From: Muribaculaceae bacterium
GTDB taxonomy: Bacteria; Bacteroidota; Bacteroidia; Bacteroidales; Muribaculaceae
DNA length: 64,000 nt
Reading direction: 5' to 3'
Assembly (NCBI GenBank): GCA_016290325.1
Contig: JAEETL010000003.1
Coordinates: forward strand, 1-64,000
Below the pieces are notes generated by a model, which saw only the letters and a list, made by a program, of their open reading frames with translations, did not search any database and was not told the DNA's origin. A program made the position numbers and the translations under genes. Below are positions 1-9,424 of this stretch, one piece after another; the stretch's first letter is position 1, and each line of letters starts with the position of its first letter.

Positions 1-492
1 GTTAAAACCATTTCAGGCGTGTATTCAGCAGAAACCAAATCAGATCCCGACCTGGAAGAGGCTCGTCGCTTGACCGCCCTCTTTGCCAAGAAGGAAGGCC
101 GTCAGCCCCGTATCATGATTGCCAAGATGGGTCAGGACGGTCACGACCGTGGCGCTAAGGTTGTTGCCACCGGTTATGCCGACTGTGGCTTTGACGTGGA
201 TATGGGTCCCTTGTTCCAGACTCCCGAAGAGAGCGCCCGCGAGGCTGTCGAGAACGACGTGAACGTCCTCGGCGTTTCTTCGCTTGCCGCTGGTCACAAG
301 ACCCTCGTTCCCGCCGTTATCGAGGAGCTCAAGAAGCTTGGTCGTGAGGATATCATCGTCACCGCTGGTGGTGTGATCCCCATGCAGGACTATGACTACC
401 TCTATAAGGCAGGTGTTGCCGCCATCTTTGGCCCCGGCACCAACGTCATGAAGAGTGCTATCGAGGTGATGCACATCCTCCTCGACGAGTAA
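1..492 (+). CDS. mutB: Methylmalonyl-CoA mutase large subunit, C-terminal part (5' truncated by window edge)
   Basis: The frame is open from base 1, so this is the last ~163 residues of a protein normally near 715 residues. It covers the C-terminal cobalamin-binding Rossmann domain. The B12 signature DGHDRG is present; its His (codon 142-144) would be the lower axial cobalt ligand. The downstream motifs GVSSLAAGH and FGPGT are family-typical. The enzyme interconverts succinyl-CoA and (R)-methylmalonyl-CoA with adenosylcobalamin, a cytoplasmic step of the succinate-propionate pathway. The small subunit mutA would be expected upstream, outside the window. A GTG at 19 could be read as a start, but [11 protein letters not shown] before and after it matches the family, so it is internal. 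A strong terminator follows. Family assignment is secure. Confidence 0.95.
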   Translation, partial: VKTISGVYSAETKSDPDLEEARRLTALFAKKEGRQPRIMIAKMGQDGHDRGAKVVATGYADCGFDVDMGPLFQTPEESAREAVENDVNVLGVSSLAAGHKTLVPAVIEELKKLGREDIIVTAGGVIPMQDYDYLYKAGVAAIFGPGTNVMKSAIEVMHILLDE

Positions 493-519
493 GAATTATC
501 TTACTCCTATAGAAGAGTT

Positions 520-580
520 TCACGCTAGGTCGTTAAGTCGCTACATTTCAAGCGACAACGCGACTTAGCGTGACTTTTTT
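520..580 (+). terminator. Rho-independent terminator after mutB
   Basis: The outer arms tcacgct/agcgtga (520-526, 567-573) and inner arms aagtcgc/gcgactt (535-541, 560-566) form an imperfect stem with an 8-nt bulge on the left side, followed by a T run at 575-580. An alternative inner hairpin gtcgct/agcgac is also possible. Confidence 0.75.
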
Positions 581-653
581 CATTCCAAAGACCTTCATTT
601 TAATATATGGGTCAAGCAAACTCGTCTTTTTTTGCATTAATTTAACCTTTTTC

Positions 654-684
654 TTGATTTTGTCCGCTATTAATTATACCTTTG
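654..684 (+). promoter_or_regulatory. Bacteroidetes-type promoter for the dockerin/FISUMP gene
   Basis: TTG at 654-656 is separated by 20 nt from TACCTTTG at 677-684, matching the -33/-7 consensus TTTG...TAnnTTTG. The rest of the 320-base gap 493-812 holds only the terminator and an AT-rich leader of about 120 nt. Confidence 0.7.
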
Positions 685-812
685 CCCCTGGATGGTGTAA
701 AAATACAATCCTAAGACACTTCAAATTTTGATGTTTTATGCTCTTTTTTGCCAAATGGCGAACCGAGGCATGAATTACTTTACTAATTATTATTTTCTAA
801 ACAACAGTTATT

Positions 813-1619
813 ATGAGAAATCTTATTACACGCTTATTATTTCTAGTGGCACTTATGATGCCAGTTGTGGCTACTGCTAATGTTAATGCCGATGTGAATG
901 GTGACGGCGAAGTAACAGTGGCCGACGTCAATGAGGTCATTGATGCTATGTTAGGTGATGGCAGCAATAACGCTGCCGATGTCAACGGCGATGGTGAAAT
1001 CACAATCGCCGACATTAGTGCAATCATCGACTTCATTCTCAATCCGTATGAGGAGCACGAGTATGTTGACTTGGGCTTGCCAAGTGGCACACTATGGGCA
1101 ACGATGAACGTTGGTGCAATCAGTTCCATAGAGTATGGTGACCTGTTTGCCTGGGGAGAGACTGCTCCTAAGAGTGAGTATAGTTGGAGTAATTACAAGT
1201 GGTGTGAAGGAACGGAAACAACACTGACGAAGTATTGCTTATCCAACAACTCTGGCACGGTTGACAGAAAGACAGAACTGGAACCTGAGGATGATGCAGC
1301 CTACGTGAACTGGGGTCCGTCCTGGCGAATGCCGACACTTGATCAGCAAAGGGAATTGGTTAATAAGTGTACTTGGGTATGGACGAAATGGAAAGGCGTA
1401 AACGGTTGTTTGTTTACCGGTCCCAATGGGAATACTATATTTTTGCCTGCATACGGCGATAGTTTATATGCAAGCGGTTTCTATTGGTCTCGCACGCTCG
1501 GGCCCAACTACTCCCGTAATGCCTGCATCATTTATTTTTATAGTCGAGACACTTATACGATTCACGACTACCGCTGCATGGGCCATCCTGTCCGTGCTGT
1601 TCGTGCGTCACAGGATTAA
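813..1619 (+). CDS. Secreted protein: N-terminal dockerin repeats plus Fibrobacter-type (FISUMP) domain
   Basis: 268 residues. Residues 1-22 are a signal peptide. Residues ~26-78 hold two calcium-binding dockerin-like repeats (ADVNGDGEVTVADVNEVID and ADVNGDGEITIADISAIID). The rest, starting at EYVDLGLPSGTLWATMNVG, resembles the Fibrobacter succinogenes major paralogous domain (FISUMP): WGE, PSWRMPT and a C-terminal YRCMGHPVRAVR. That domain is common in secreted Bacteroidetes and Fibrobacteres proteins and has no settled catalytic function. The dockerin pair sits at the N-terminus, the reverse of the BspA proteins nearby. A consensus promoter and a hairpin terminator bracket it, so it is probably monocistronic. 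Extracellular or surface location is inferred. Domain calls are by motif only. Confidence 0.85.
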   Translation: MRNLITRLLFLVALMMPVVATANVNADVNGDGEVTVADVNEVIDAMLGDGSNNAADVNGDGEITIADISAIIDFILNPYEEHEYVDLGLPSGTLWATMNVGAISSIEYGDLFAWGETAPKSEYSWSNYKWCEGTETTLTKYCLSNNSGTVDRKTELEPEDDAAYVNWGPSWRMPTLDQQRELVNKCTWVWTKWKGVNGCLFTGPNGNTIFLPAYGDSLYASGFYWSRTLGPNYSRNACIIYFYSRDTYTIHDYRCMGHPVRAVRASQD

Positions 1620-1633
1620 ACTCCTATTAACTT

Positions 1634-1666
1634 ACAGGGCGCCGCATTGGATTATCGGCGCCCTGT
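1634..1666. terminator. Hairpin between convergent genes
   Basis: Perfect 11-bp inverted repeat acagggcgccg/cggcgccctgt with an 11-nt loop. It lies between the stop at 1619 and the convergent stop at 1684. No strong T run on either side, so termination efficiency is uncertain. Confidence 0.65.
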
Positions 1667-1683
1667 GTTGTCTATCGTCTGAA

Positions 1684-3423
1684 TCATTGTGCCAACAGGA
1701 TGTCTATAAGTTCTGTTACATCGGTGATGTTTACCTTGCCGTCACCGTTAACGTCACTGGCTCCATAGTTAATTTCATTTCCTTGTGTAGTCAACAAAAA
1801 GTCAATCAACTCAGTCACGTCACCTATTCCCAACAAGCCGTTTCCGTCTGCGTCGCCCAGAGGCCTGATCTCACTGAACTGTTTCCAGTATTGGGCTGTT
1901 TTGTAAAGATCAAGTGCAGCCACAGGCACAAATAAGGTTGCCTGCCCGTAAACCTCAGGGTCAAAGTTAGACGGCTGGTCGGGTGAACCAGAGTCCCACA
2001 CTGTCCAAGTGTCTTCGGTTATTGGCGGTACTGCAGCAAGGCAAGTCACGCTACTTATATTGGGACATCTATGAAAAATGATCCCCATCTGTGTGATTGA
2101 ACTGCCAATCGTCACGTGAGACAAATTTGTACATCCCATAAACCAGCCAGCGCCCGAGTATTGAACTGGGGTCTCTACCGAGTTAGGTATGATAGCATGG
2201 GTCAGTCCCTTGCATTCAGCAAATGCAAATTTACCAATCAATTTGACAGAATTAGGAATATCGATGCTTCTCAATTCCTGGCAAGAATAAAAAGCACGAT
2301 CACCTATGGATGTGACTGTGCGTGGAATGATTGTGTTTTGGCATCCGGTAATCAGCTTGTCAGCAGTCGTTTCTATGATAGCATTACAGTTATCGCGAGA
2401 GTCATATACTGGATTATTCTCGTCAACTGTGATGCTTTCTAATGAGCTGCAGCCTTCGAATGGATTGCCAGTGATGGAGATGACTGAATGAGGGATATTA
2501 ATGTTTTTTAGCGTACTACATCCTTTAAACGCATCGCTGCTGATAGCAGTAACGGTATTGGGTATGACTGTATTTTGGCATCCTGCAATCAATGTGTTGT
2601 TAGCAGTTTTGATAATGGCGTTACAGTCGTCGCGTGAGTCATAGTAGGCGTTTCCGTTCTCTACAATGATTTCAGTTAATCCAGGGCAGCAGCAAAATGT
2701 TTCGCTCTCGATGATATTAACCGATCGAGGAATGGTTATGCTTGACAAGTGGGTACATCCATAGAAGGCCTGAGAACCAATAACAGTAACCGATGGTGCG
2801 ATATCGACGTTAGCCAGTCGCTTACAATCCATAAACGCATTCCCGTTAATGATTTTGACCGATTGAGGGATGGTCACGCTAGTCAATCTTTCACAGTTAC
2901 AAAACACATAATTATTTAGAGTCACAATTGTGTTGGGAATGTCCAAATCGGTGACTTCGACTCCGTTCAAGTAGAGATGTCGGGCATAATAAAGTGGATT
3001 GGAAAAGAGTGGGGAATAATCATCGCTATAGCATTCAGGAAAGTTAAATGAAATTTTACACCATGCCTCGATGCTGCTAATATCCACTCGCGTCAATTTG
3101 TCACATTTATAAAAAGCCATCATGCCGATTTCTGTCACCGTACTAGGGATTGCCACACTCGTCAGACCAGAACTGCTTCTAAAAGCCTCGGCATCAATAG
3201 CGGTGACGGCATAAGTGACACCATTGTGAACAACCCTTTGTGGAATAACGACATCACCGCTATAAGTGCTATAATTTGTCGTCTTGTAGGTAACAGTCGC
3301 CATTGTTCTGTTGGCTGTATAATAGATGCCGTCCTCTTCAAAGTCATAGGCACTGGCATCATGTATGCTTGCCAACAATGCAAGGAGCAGGATTGGCAAT
3401 TTAAAGAACAATGGATTTTTCAT
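1684..3423 (-). CDS. BspA-like leucine-rich repeat (LRR_5) surface protein with C-terminal dockerin repeats
   Basis: 579 residues. Signal peptide 1-25. Residues ~60-500 are tandem BspA/LRR_5 repeats with the recurring pattern 'AF..C..L..I.IP.SV..I' (for example VTSIGDRAFYSCQELRSIDI). Residues ~521-579 are two dockerin-like calcium loops, DADGNGLLGIGDVTELID and SDVNGDGKVNITDVTELID. BspA repeats in oral and gut Bacteroidales are tied to adhesion and fibronectin or co-aggregation binding; the function here is inferred. It lies 24 bp downstream of the GH3 gene on the same strand and so is probably the last gene of a GH2-GH3-BspA operon, suggesting a surface or secreted glycan-binding role. No T9SS sorting domain is visible; the dockerin pair takes that terminal place. 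Confidence 0.88.
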   Translation of the reverse strand: MKNPLFFKLPILLLALLASIHDASAYDFEEDGIYYTANRTMATVTYKTTNYSTYSGDVVIPQRVVHNGVTYAVTAIDAEAFRSSSGLTSVAIPSTVTEIGMMAFYKCDKLTRVDISSIEAWCKISFNFPECYSDDYSPLFSNPLYYARHLYLNGVEVTDLDIPNTIVTLNNYVFCNCERLTSVTIPQSVKIINGNAFMDCKRLANVDIAPSVTVIGSQAFYGCTHLSSITIPRSVNIIESETFCCCPGLTEIIVENGNAYYDSRDDCNAIIKTANNTLIAGCQNTVIPNTVTAISSDAFKGCSTLKNINIPHSVISITGNPFEGCSSLESITVDENNPVYDSRDNCNAIIETTADKLITGCQNTIIPRTVTSIGDRAFYSCQELRSIDIPNSVKLIGKFAFAECKGLTHAIIPNSVETPVQYSGAGWFMGCTNLSHVTIGSSITQMGIIFHRCPNISSVTCLAAVPPITEDTWTVWDSGSPDQPSNFDPEVYGQATLFVPVAALDLYKTAQYWKQFSEIRPLGDADGNGLLGIGDVTELIDFLLTTQGNEINYGASDVNGDGKVNITDVTELIDILLAQ

Positions 3424-3447
3424 GATGCTCTTAATTTAGATATGTGT

Positions 3448-5775
3448 TTAATCGGGTATTGTGGTAATTCTCCCTTTCAGGCGGATGTCGTTGCTTGATG
3501 GTCCAATTAGAATCTGATAAGTGCTGGGTTCCACGGTCCATTCCATATTGGCATCAACAATGCCCAGGTCACCATAATCAAGGTCAAGCGTCACTTGGCG
3601 GGTCTCGCCAGGTTCAAGTGTAATTCGCTTAAAGGCCTTCAGTTGGCGTTCGGGTTGAACGACCGATGGATGGTCTTGATGCAGATATAGTTGAACGACT
3701 TCGTCGCCCTTGCGGTTGCCGGTGTTGGTCACCTTGAATGAGGCATCAAGTCCATCGATGATAGTGAGGTCGCTGTACTCAAATGTAGTGTAACTCAAGC
3801 CATAGCCGAAAGGGTAGAGTGGCTGTGCGCTCATCTCCACATAATCGTGGGCCACAGGTACCGGCTTGTTATAATACACGGGCAATTGGCCCACATGTCG
3901 CGGTACACTCACGGGAAGTCTCCCGGCTGGGTTATAATCGCCGAACAGCACATCGGCAATGGCGCTACCGCCTTGCTCTCCGGGATAGTAAGCGGTGAGC
4001 AGGGCGTTGGCGTTCTCATCGGCCCAGTTCTTGTTCAGGGGGCGTCCCTCGATATAGACGACCACGAGCGGTTTGCCTGTTTTCTTTAAGGCCTCGAGCA
4101 GGTCCATCTGGCGTCCCAACAGGTCCAGCGTGGCTCGGTCAAAGCCCTCGCCGCATTCCATGTCGCTGATGAACTTTTGATTGGCGGTAGCGGCACCCGT
4201 GTCCTCGTAGGAGGTCTTGAAATCCCTCGCCGATGAACCGCCCACCACGGCAACCACCACGTCGGCCTGCATGGCTGTCTCAACGGCTGCGGGAATGTCG
4301 CTGTCCAGCGTATCACGCACGGCACAACCCTTGGCATAGACACAACTGGCCTCGCCAAGCATCGCCTTAATACCGTTATAGACAGTAACCACTTTCCCAT
4401 CGGCCTGAGGTGCGGTGTAATCGCCCAACATATTATAAACGTTATCGGCATTAGGCCCGACAACGGCAACTTTGACCTTTTTGTTCAAAGGCAATATACC
4501 GTCGTTCTTGAGCAAGGTAATCGACTCCAGTGCTGTTTGCTTTGCCGTGGCAACAGCCGCATCGTTATGGACTTCCTTTTGTGCCGTTTTGGCATTAACG
4601 TAGGGATTCTCAAAAAGGCCCATCTCAAATTTCAACCACAGCACTCGCTTCACGGCAGTGTTGACAGCCTCTTCACTCACTTTACCCTGCTTGACAGCAT
4701 CAACGAGTTTTGAAAAACAGTTTCCTCCTAAATCCACGTCAACGCCAGCTAATAGTGCCTGGATGGCGGCTTCTTGTGACGAGGCTGCCGTGTGGTGGGT
4801 TCCTCTTAGGCCGTCAATGCTAAAAAGGTCGCTGACGACAAATCCGCGGTCAAATCCCCATTCTCCACGCAATACATCAGTAAGTAATTCCTTGTTGGAT
4901 GTGCAAGGCACACCGTCAAGCGAGTTGTAAGAGGTCATTACTGACAAAGCCCCTGCATCGATGGCGCGCTTAAATGGTGGCAGGAACACCTGTTTCAGTT
5001 CCCGTGGCCCTACGATGCTTCGGGCACCGTTCTGACCGCCCTCGGTCGTGCCATAGGCGATAAAATGCTTCAAGGTAGCAATGGTCGAGTAGGGCAGACT
5101 CAAATCTCCTTCACCTAGCCCGCGCACCATCGCGGCACCCATTTTGCCACCCAGGTAGTGATCTTCACCCATCGTCTCCTCGACACGTGACCAGCGGGGT
5201 TCACGTGCCAGGTCCAGTACTGGTCCATAACTGATGTGACCGCCTTGTAGCCTGATTTCCTTGCTGATAACTGCTCCCGCTTGCTCCATCAGTTGCTGAT
5301 TCCAGGTTGCGGCCATACCCAATCCAGTTGGGAAGACCGTTGGTCCGATGGCCATGTGACCGTGTGGGGCTTCCTCAGCCAGAAAGATGGGAATGCCCAG
5401 CCGTGAATGTTCGATGGCATAGCGTTGCATGGCATTGGCTGCCTCGGCTGCCAGAGCTGGATTCAAACCGTTGTCAAGCGTCTTTTGTGTCCATGGGTCG
5501 GCACGGAAAACCGCCCAATACATGCCCACGTGCAGGCTGTCTATCTCGTGGCGGAATTTGTCACTGACGGCCACTTTCTTGCCATTTCTCACGTAGGAAT
5601 CCCAACCCATAAGGCAAACCAACTGCCCGACTTTTTCCTCTAGCGTCATGCGAGAAAGTAAATCCTGAGCGCGCACAGATGGGTGCAAACTGGAATCCTG
5701 ATAAGGATATTTTGTTGCAGCAGCCATTGTCAATGACAATAGCAACAAACCCGATAAGAGAAGTCGTTTCATCAT
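3448..5775 (-). CDS. Glycoside hydrolase family 3 beta-glucosidase-like enzyme
   Basis: 775 residues with a signal peptide (1-20), so periplasmic or exported. The GH3 N-terminal barrel has MTLEEKVGQL, the substrate motif TLKHFIAYG and the nucleophile region GFVVSDLFSI, where Asp316 is the likely nucleophile. The C-terminal sandwich follows (VVAVVGG region), then a fibronectin-III-like domain near residues 690-760 (VVQLYLHQDHPSVVQPERQL). It probably releases terminal beta-linked glucose or a related sugar from oligosaccharides; linkage cannot be told from sequence. Its ATG overlaps the GH2 stop in an ATGA arrangement, indicating translational coupling. Length and order match BglX-type enzymes. 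Confidence 0.93.
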   Translation of the reverse strand: MMKRLLLSGLLLLSLTMAAATKYPYQDSSLHPSVRAQDLLSRMTLEEKVGQLVCLMGWDSYVRNGKKVAVSDKFRHEIDSLHVGMYWAVFRADPWTQKTLDNGLNPALAAEAANAMQRYAIEHSRLGIPIFLAEEAPHGHMAIGPTVFPTGLGMAATWNQQLMEQAGAVISKEIRLQGGHISYGPVLDLAREPRWSRVEETMGEDHYLGGKMGAAMVRGLGEGDLSLPYSTIATLKHFIAYGTTEGGQNGARSIVGPRELKQVFLPPFKRAIDAGALSVMTSYNSLDGVPCTSNKELLTDVLRGEWGFDRGFVVSDLFSIDGLRGTHHTAASSQEAAIQALLAGVDVDLGGNCFSKLVDAVKQGKVSEEAVNTAVKRVLWLKFEMGLFENPYVNAKTAQKEVHNDAAVATAKQTALESITLLKNDGILPLNKKVKVAVVGPNADNVYNMLGDYTAPQADGKVVTVYNGIKAMLGEASCVYAKGCAVRDTLDSDIPAAVETAMQADVVVAVVGGSSARDFKTSYEDTGAATANQKFISDMECGEGFDRATLDLLGRQMDLLEALKKTGKPLVVVYIEGRPLNKNWADENANALLTAYYPGEQGGSAIADVLFGDYNPAGRLPVSVPRHVGQLPVYYNKPVPVAHDYVEMSAQPLYPFGYGLSYTTFEYSDLTIIDGLDASFKVTNTGNRKGDEVVQLYLHQDHPSVVQPERQLKAFKRITLEPGETRQVTLDLDYGDLGIVDANMEWTVEPSTYQILIGPSSNDIRLKGRITTIPD

Positions 5776-8700
5776 AATTCAATCTTAGTTTTAGTCATGT
5801 TCATGCCGCTGATTTCAACAATGGGCTTGCGACCTCTTGTGTCTTCGTTTTTCCACTCAATGTCAATGGTGCGGCTTTCGCCTGGCATCAGGTGGAAATA
5901 GTTGTCACTATAGATAACGGGCAAAATCTGTTCGCCGTCATCGCCCTTAAGGTTAAGGCGAATCATCGCTGCAGGTACTTGGCCATGATTGGTTAAGGTA
6001 ACAGTCCTACCATTAACAGCAGCTGTCACCTGAGTTTGGCGCATGTCATGCAATGAGGTGCGGTCGTTATCTATGGTTGTGTTGACATAATCGTTTTGCG
6101 AGCGCATTTTGCCCTTATCATCTATCAGAGTGAGGCGCAGGAAATAGACTCCGGCCATTTCTTGAGGCACTTTCACTTGCATCATGTCAAGCGTCATGTC
6201 CTCGTCGCAGACGTAACCTTGCACTTGTTCCCAAACCGTGTTACCGTTCAAGTCAATAATGCTGGCCTTGACTGTGCCCTGTTGATGTCCAGCCGAACGG
6301 TTAACGATTTCAACAAAGTTGGTTACGGGATTCCATTGCACATGAAGTGGCTCGCAGGCATGCTTCACGCCAAAATAGGCTGCCGTGGGTTCCAGGTAAT
6401 AGTCGTATGTCTGCCAGACCATCGATGGCCAGCAGGGGTGACTCATCCAGATGAGCAGTCCCATGCGATCCTTGCTGCCGCTCTCGTACATGGCCCGATA
6501 GCCCTCATAATTAATCCACTGTGCCCATTCGCAGAACTCCTCGGCTGAGGTCAGCTCGCCAAAGTTGTCGGCAATGAGTTGGTTGAACGAGGCTCCGCGC
6601 TGCGCGCCCTCCATGGTATAGTCATGGCGACCCCAGTAGAGGTTCTGCGGCCACATGTGGTCGGCATCGAGCGTGCGGCTCAAGCCCTCATAAGTCATCA
6701 CATTGGGCATACCGCGCTCGGTATGCAGTTTGCCCGTCTGTTTCTCAAAATATTCCTTGGCGCTTATCGCCCAATAGGGCCCGTGTCCGCTCACGCCGTC
6801 ATCAGCCGAACTGGAGATGTAGTCCAGCCCGGGATGCAGCATGGCCACAGTGTTGCGCAACCCGTTATCAATCGTTTTGGGCGGATAGCCCTCGTTGCGA
6901 CCGCAATAGATGCCAATACTGGGGTGATTACGTATTTTAAGCACAAAATCCTTGGCATTATCCATAAACATCGCCTCATCATCAGGATCAGGACCATCAG
7001 CGGGGTTGGCCAGCCAAAAGTCCTGCCACACCATAATGCCATAGCGGTCACAAGCTTCAAAGAATTCCTTGTCGCCGGTCATACCCACCCAGTTACGAAT
7101 CATGTTATAATTCATCTCCTTGTGGTGGCGCACGGCAGCATCAAATTCCCTGCCACGATAATTCAAATTGTTCTCACTAAACGCCCAGTTGCCGCCTAGT
7201 GGTATCAGGCGTCTGTTATTAATGTAGATGCGCAGTTTAGTGTCCTTATCCACCGTTTTGACCTCGCGGATGCCGGCCTTGAAGTTGACAGCGTCGCTCT
7301 GTACGCCATTAACCGTGAACGAGAAACTAGCGTCATACAGGTAAGGCTCACCGTAACCGTTAGGCCACCACAGACGCATGCGCTGGTTCTTGAGTTGCGG
7401 GAACTCATTAGGATTAAATGATTCCTCAATCTCTTGACCCGCAGCAATGGTCACTTGCTTCTCAAAGCAAATGTCACCGATATGGCCATGCAATGTTCCA
7501 GTCACGGCCTGTTTGCTATGGTTGGTGAGCATGACGGCTGGCGTCATCGTGGCAAGGGTGTCGCCCTCGGCCAGTGTAGTGGTCACGACAGGATCGCTCA
7601 CAGTGACATCGCTGGCTGCAGTCAAATAAACGTCATCCCAAATGCCGATGTCACGACCACGAATAGTCGAAATCCAGTCCCAGCCAATAGTGGCATGGAA
7701 GGTGGGGTTGTCAGCCCCAAGGATGCCGCCGTTAAAGTCGGTATTCTTTTCGGTCTTGACCTTCACGCCGCCGGGATTGGCATTGGCGATAATGAGTACC
7801 TGTAACTCGTTGCCAGAAGGCTTGAGATAGGGGGTGATGTCAAATTTACCGCGCTTGAAGGCACCCTCGATGCGTCCAACATTAGTGCCATTGAGTGTCA
7901 CCTCGGCCTTCCAGTTGATACCGTCAAAGTTGAGGAAAACGCGCTTGCCCTTCATCTCCTGTGGCAAATCAAATGAGCGCTTATAAATGAAGTCCCCGTT
8001 AAAGAACGATTCTGAAGCCAGCATCAGGTTGTCGTCATAGTTCATGTCAGGCAATGCCCCAGCATTGACGTAACTCGACAATACCGTGGCAGGAACCGTA
8101 GCGGGCAATCCTTCTTCATAATATCCATTGTGGACAACATATTGAGGGCCGCTCATCGGGCCTGCATGAGATGCACGTTGCAACCGCCAGTCCCCGCCAT
8201 TGAGTAACCACTTGTTGTCATCCCAGCCTCCAGCCTCGTGTGGAACGGCCATCGTGCCACCCTTGCCCATGATGATGATTTCCTTGAGGCAGAACGGTTG
8301 CTTGTTGGGATTGGGTTCAATCATGTTGATGCGTACGTATCTTCCCGTCACATCATCAAGTTGGATAAGCTCGTTTTTCTTTGAAAGTGTAGCTATAGTT
8401 TTCCAATTCTGATTGTCATCGCTAATTTGGATATTGCCGCTTGAGGGATTGTTGACCCAGGGCAAGCCAATGCCATTTATGGTTGCTTGAGCGCCTAAGT
8501 CAACGGTAACCCATTCGTCCCTATTGCCCAGGCTGCGCCAAGCACTCACGAAATGTTCAGCCGGCAGAATGCCCTTGGCACGTTTGCCGTCTTTCAGCAA
8601 CTTCAGTTCGGTGATGGTCCAATGGGCTGCGCTGGGGGTGACCATTTCAAGTTTCATGTGTGAAAACGCCTTACCTTTCTTGATGTGGAAGGTATGATCG

Positions 8701-9311
8701 ATATTGCGCGTGGGCAGCAGGTCGTCACCCGAATTCTTATTGGGGTCGCTGTGGACGCGCGAACGCGATGCTTTGCCAGGCAGGTCATCGCCCATCCATT
8801 CGTCTGCCACTTTCCACTTCTTGCCGTCTGTGGACGTGAGTAGTCTTATTTTGAATCCCTTTGGCGCCTCCTCTCGGTAGGCCATGCTGCACACCATCTC
8901 CACCTCATCGATGTCGATGGCCATGTTCTCCCAGTCATATTGCAACCAAGTGTTCCCTCCCATCACGATGTTGCTGGTCCACTCATTGCCGTCGATGCAG
9001 GCTTCGCGCTTGTGAGGTGGCAGTGGTCCCTCGGGCGTGGTGACGTTGAGCCAAGCTGGCATATGATTGTCGATGATGCCGTCAGTCAAAAGTTGAGAGG
9101 TCAGGTTGAAGTCCCATGATGATGACTGATACACAGTGTGATATTTGGACATGTATTCCAGATTACTGCGGCCTTTACCATCTTCGATGCATGGTCCGTA
9201 ATATTCACTCGGATTGCCCGGATATTGCCCAATGGGGCGGTTCATCACTTGTGCCGTGGCGCCCAACGCCAATACTGCCATTATTATAAAAAAGAGTTGA
9301 TTCTGTTTCAT
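5772..9311 (-). CDS. Large glycoside hydrolase family 2 enzyme with discoidin (F5/8 type C) domain
   Basis: 1179 residues. A TTG at 9323 extends the frame, but ATG at 9311 directly precedes a good signal peptide (MKQNQLFFIIMAVLALGATA) and is preferred. Residues ~30-240 are a discoidin-like N-terminal region, followed by a second discoidin/CBM32-like module (WVTVDLGAQATINGIGLPWV). Then come the GH2 jelly roll (VFLNFDGINWKAEVTLNG), the immunoglobulin-like domain and a TIM barrel. Glu807 in YCGRNEGYPP is the predicted acid/base; Glu865 in LHTERGMPNV is the likely nucleophile. The barrel resembles the mannosidase/exo-glucosaminidase side of GH2 rather than LacZ, but the sugar is not determinable. 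It leads an operon with GH3 and a BspA protein and has a perfect consensus promoter. Confidence 0.9.
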   Translation of the reverse strand: MKQNQLFFIIMAVLALGATAQVMNRPIGQYPGNPSEYYGPCIEDGKGRSNLEYMSKYHTVYQSSSWDFNLTSQLLTDGIIDNHMPAWLNVTTPEGPLPPHKREACIDGNEWTSNIVMGGNTWLQYDWENMAIDIDEVEMVCSMAYREEAPKGFKIRLLTSTDGKKWKVADEWMGDDLPGKASRSRVHSDPNKNSGDDLLPTRNIDHTFHIKKGKAFSHMKLEMVTPSAAHWTITELKLLKDGKRAKGILPAEHFVSAWRSLGNRDEWVTVDLGAQATINGIGLPWVNNPSSGNIQISDDNQNWKTIATLSKKNELIQLDDVTGRYVRINMIEPNPNKQPFCLKEIIIMGKGGTMAVPHEAGGWDDNKWLLNGGDWRLQRASHAGPMSGPQYVVHNGYYEEGLPATVPATVLSSYVNAGALPDMNYDDNLMLASESFFNGDFIYKRSFDLPQEMKGKRVFLNFDGINWKAEVTLNGTNVGRIEGAFKRGKFDITPYLKPSGNELQVLIIANANPGGVKVKTEKNTDFNGGILGADNPTFHATIGWDWISTIRGRDIGIWDDVYLTAASDVTVSDPVVTTTLAEGDTLATMTPAVMLTNHSKQAVTGTLHGHIGDICFEKQVTIAAGQEIEESFNPNEFPQLKNQRMRLWWPNGYGEPYLYDASFSFTVNGVQSDAVNFKAGIREVKTVDKDTKLRIYINNRRLIPLGGNWAFSENNLNYRGREFDAAVRHHKEMNYNMIRNWVGMTGDKEFFEACDRYGIMVWQDFWLANPADGPDPDDEAMFMDNAKDFVLKIRNHPSIGIYCGRNEGYPPKTIDNGLRNTVAMLHPGLDYISSSADDGVSGHGPYWAISAKEYFEKQTGKLHTERGMPNVMTYEGLSRTLDADHMWPQNLYWGRHDYTMEGAQRGASFNQLIADNFGELTSAEEFCEWAQWINYEGYRAMYESGSKDRMGLLIWMSHPCWPSMVWQTYDYYLEPTAAYFGVKHACEPLHVQWNPVTNFVEIVNRSAGHQQGTVKASIIDLNGNTVWEQVQGYVCDEDMTLDMMQVKVPQEMAGVYFLRLTLIDDKGKMRSQNDYVNTTIDNDRTSLHDMRQTQVTAAVNGRTVTLTNHGQVPAAMIRLNLKGDDGEQILPVIYSDNYFHLMPGESRTIDIEWKNEDTRGRKPIVEISGMNMTKTKIEL

Positions 9312-9331
9312 GATTTCTTGCAATTAAACCG

Positions 9332-9362
9332 CAAATATACTCAATAAAGGGCAAATTTCAAA
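9332..9362 (-). promoter_or_regulatory. Promoter of the GH2-GH3-BspA operon
   Basis: On the minus strand TTTG (9359-9362) is followed by exactly 19 nt and TATATTTG (9332-9339), an ideal match to the Bacteroidetes consensus. The -7 element is 21 bp from the chosen ATG at 9311, which supports that start over the upstream TTG. The 11-mer CAAATTTCAAA occurs at 9352-9362 and again at 9404-9414 in this divergent region; a possible operator, unproven. Confidence 0.8.
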
Positions 9363-9424
9363 CTATTTACCCTCAATTTCAAGAAAAAGCAGTACCTTTA
9401 GGGTCAAATTTCAAATCATTTGAC

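Noticed and set aside
8861-9043. Short plus-strand frames inside the GH2 gene
   Set aside because: Shadows of the GH2 coding strand; no start context or domain.
9393-9424. Promoter for the AGCS symporter
   Set aside because: TACCTTTA is one base off the -7 consensus and no -33 element lies at the right distance; not strong enough to list as a site.
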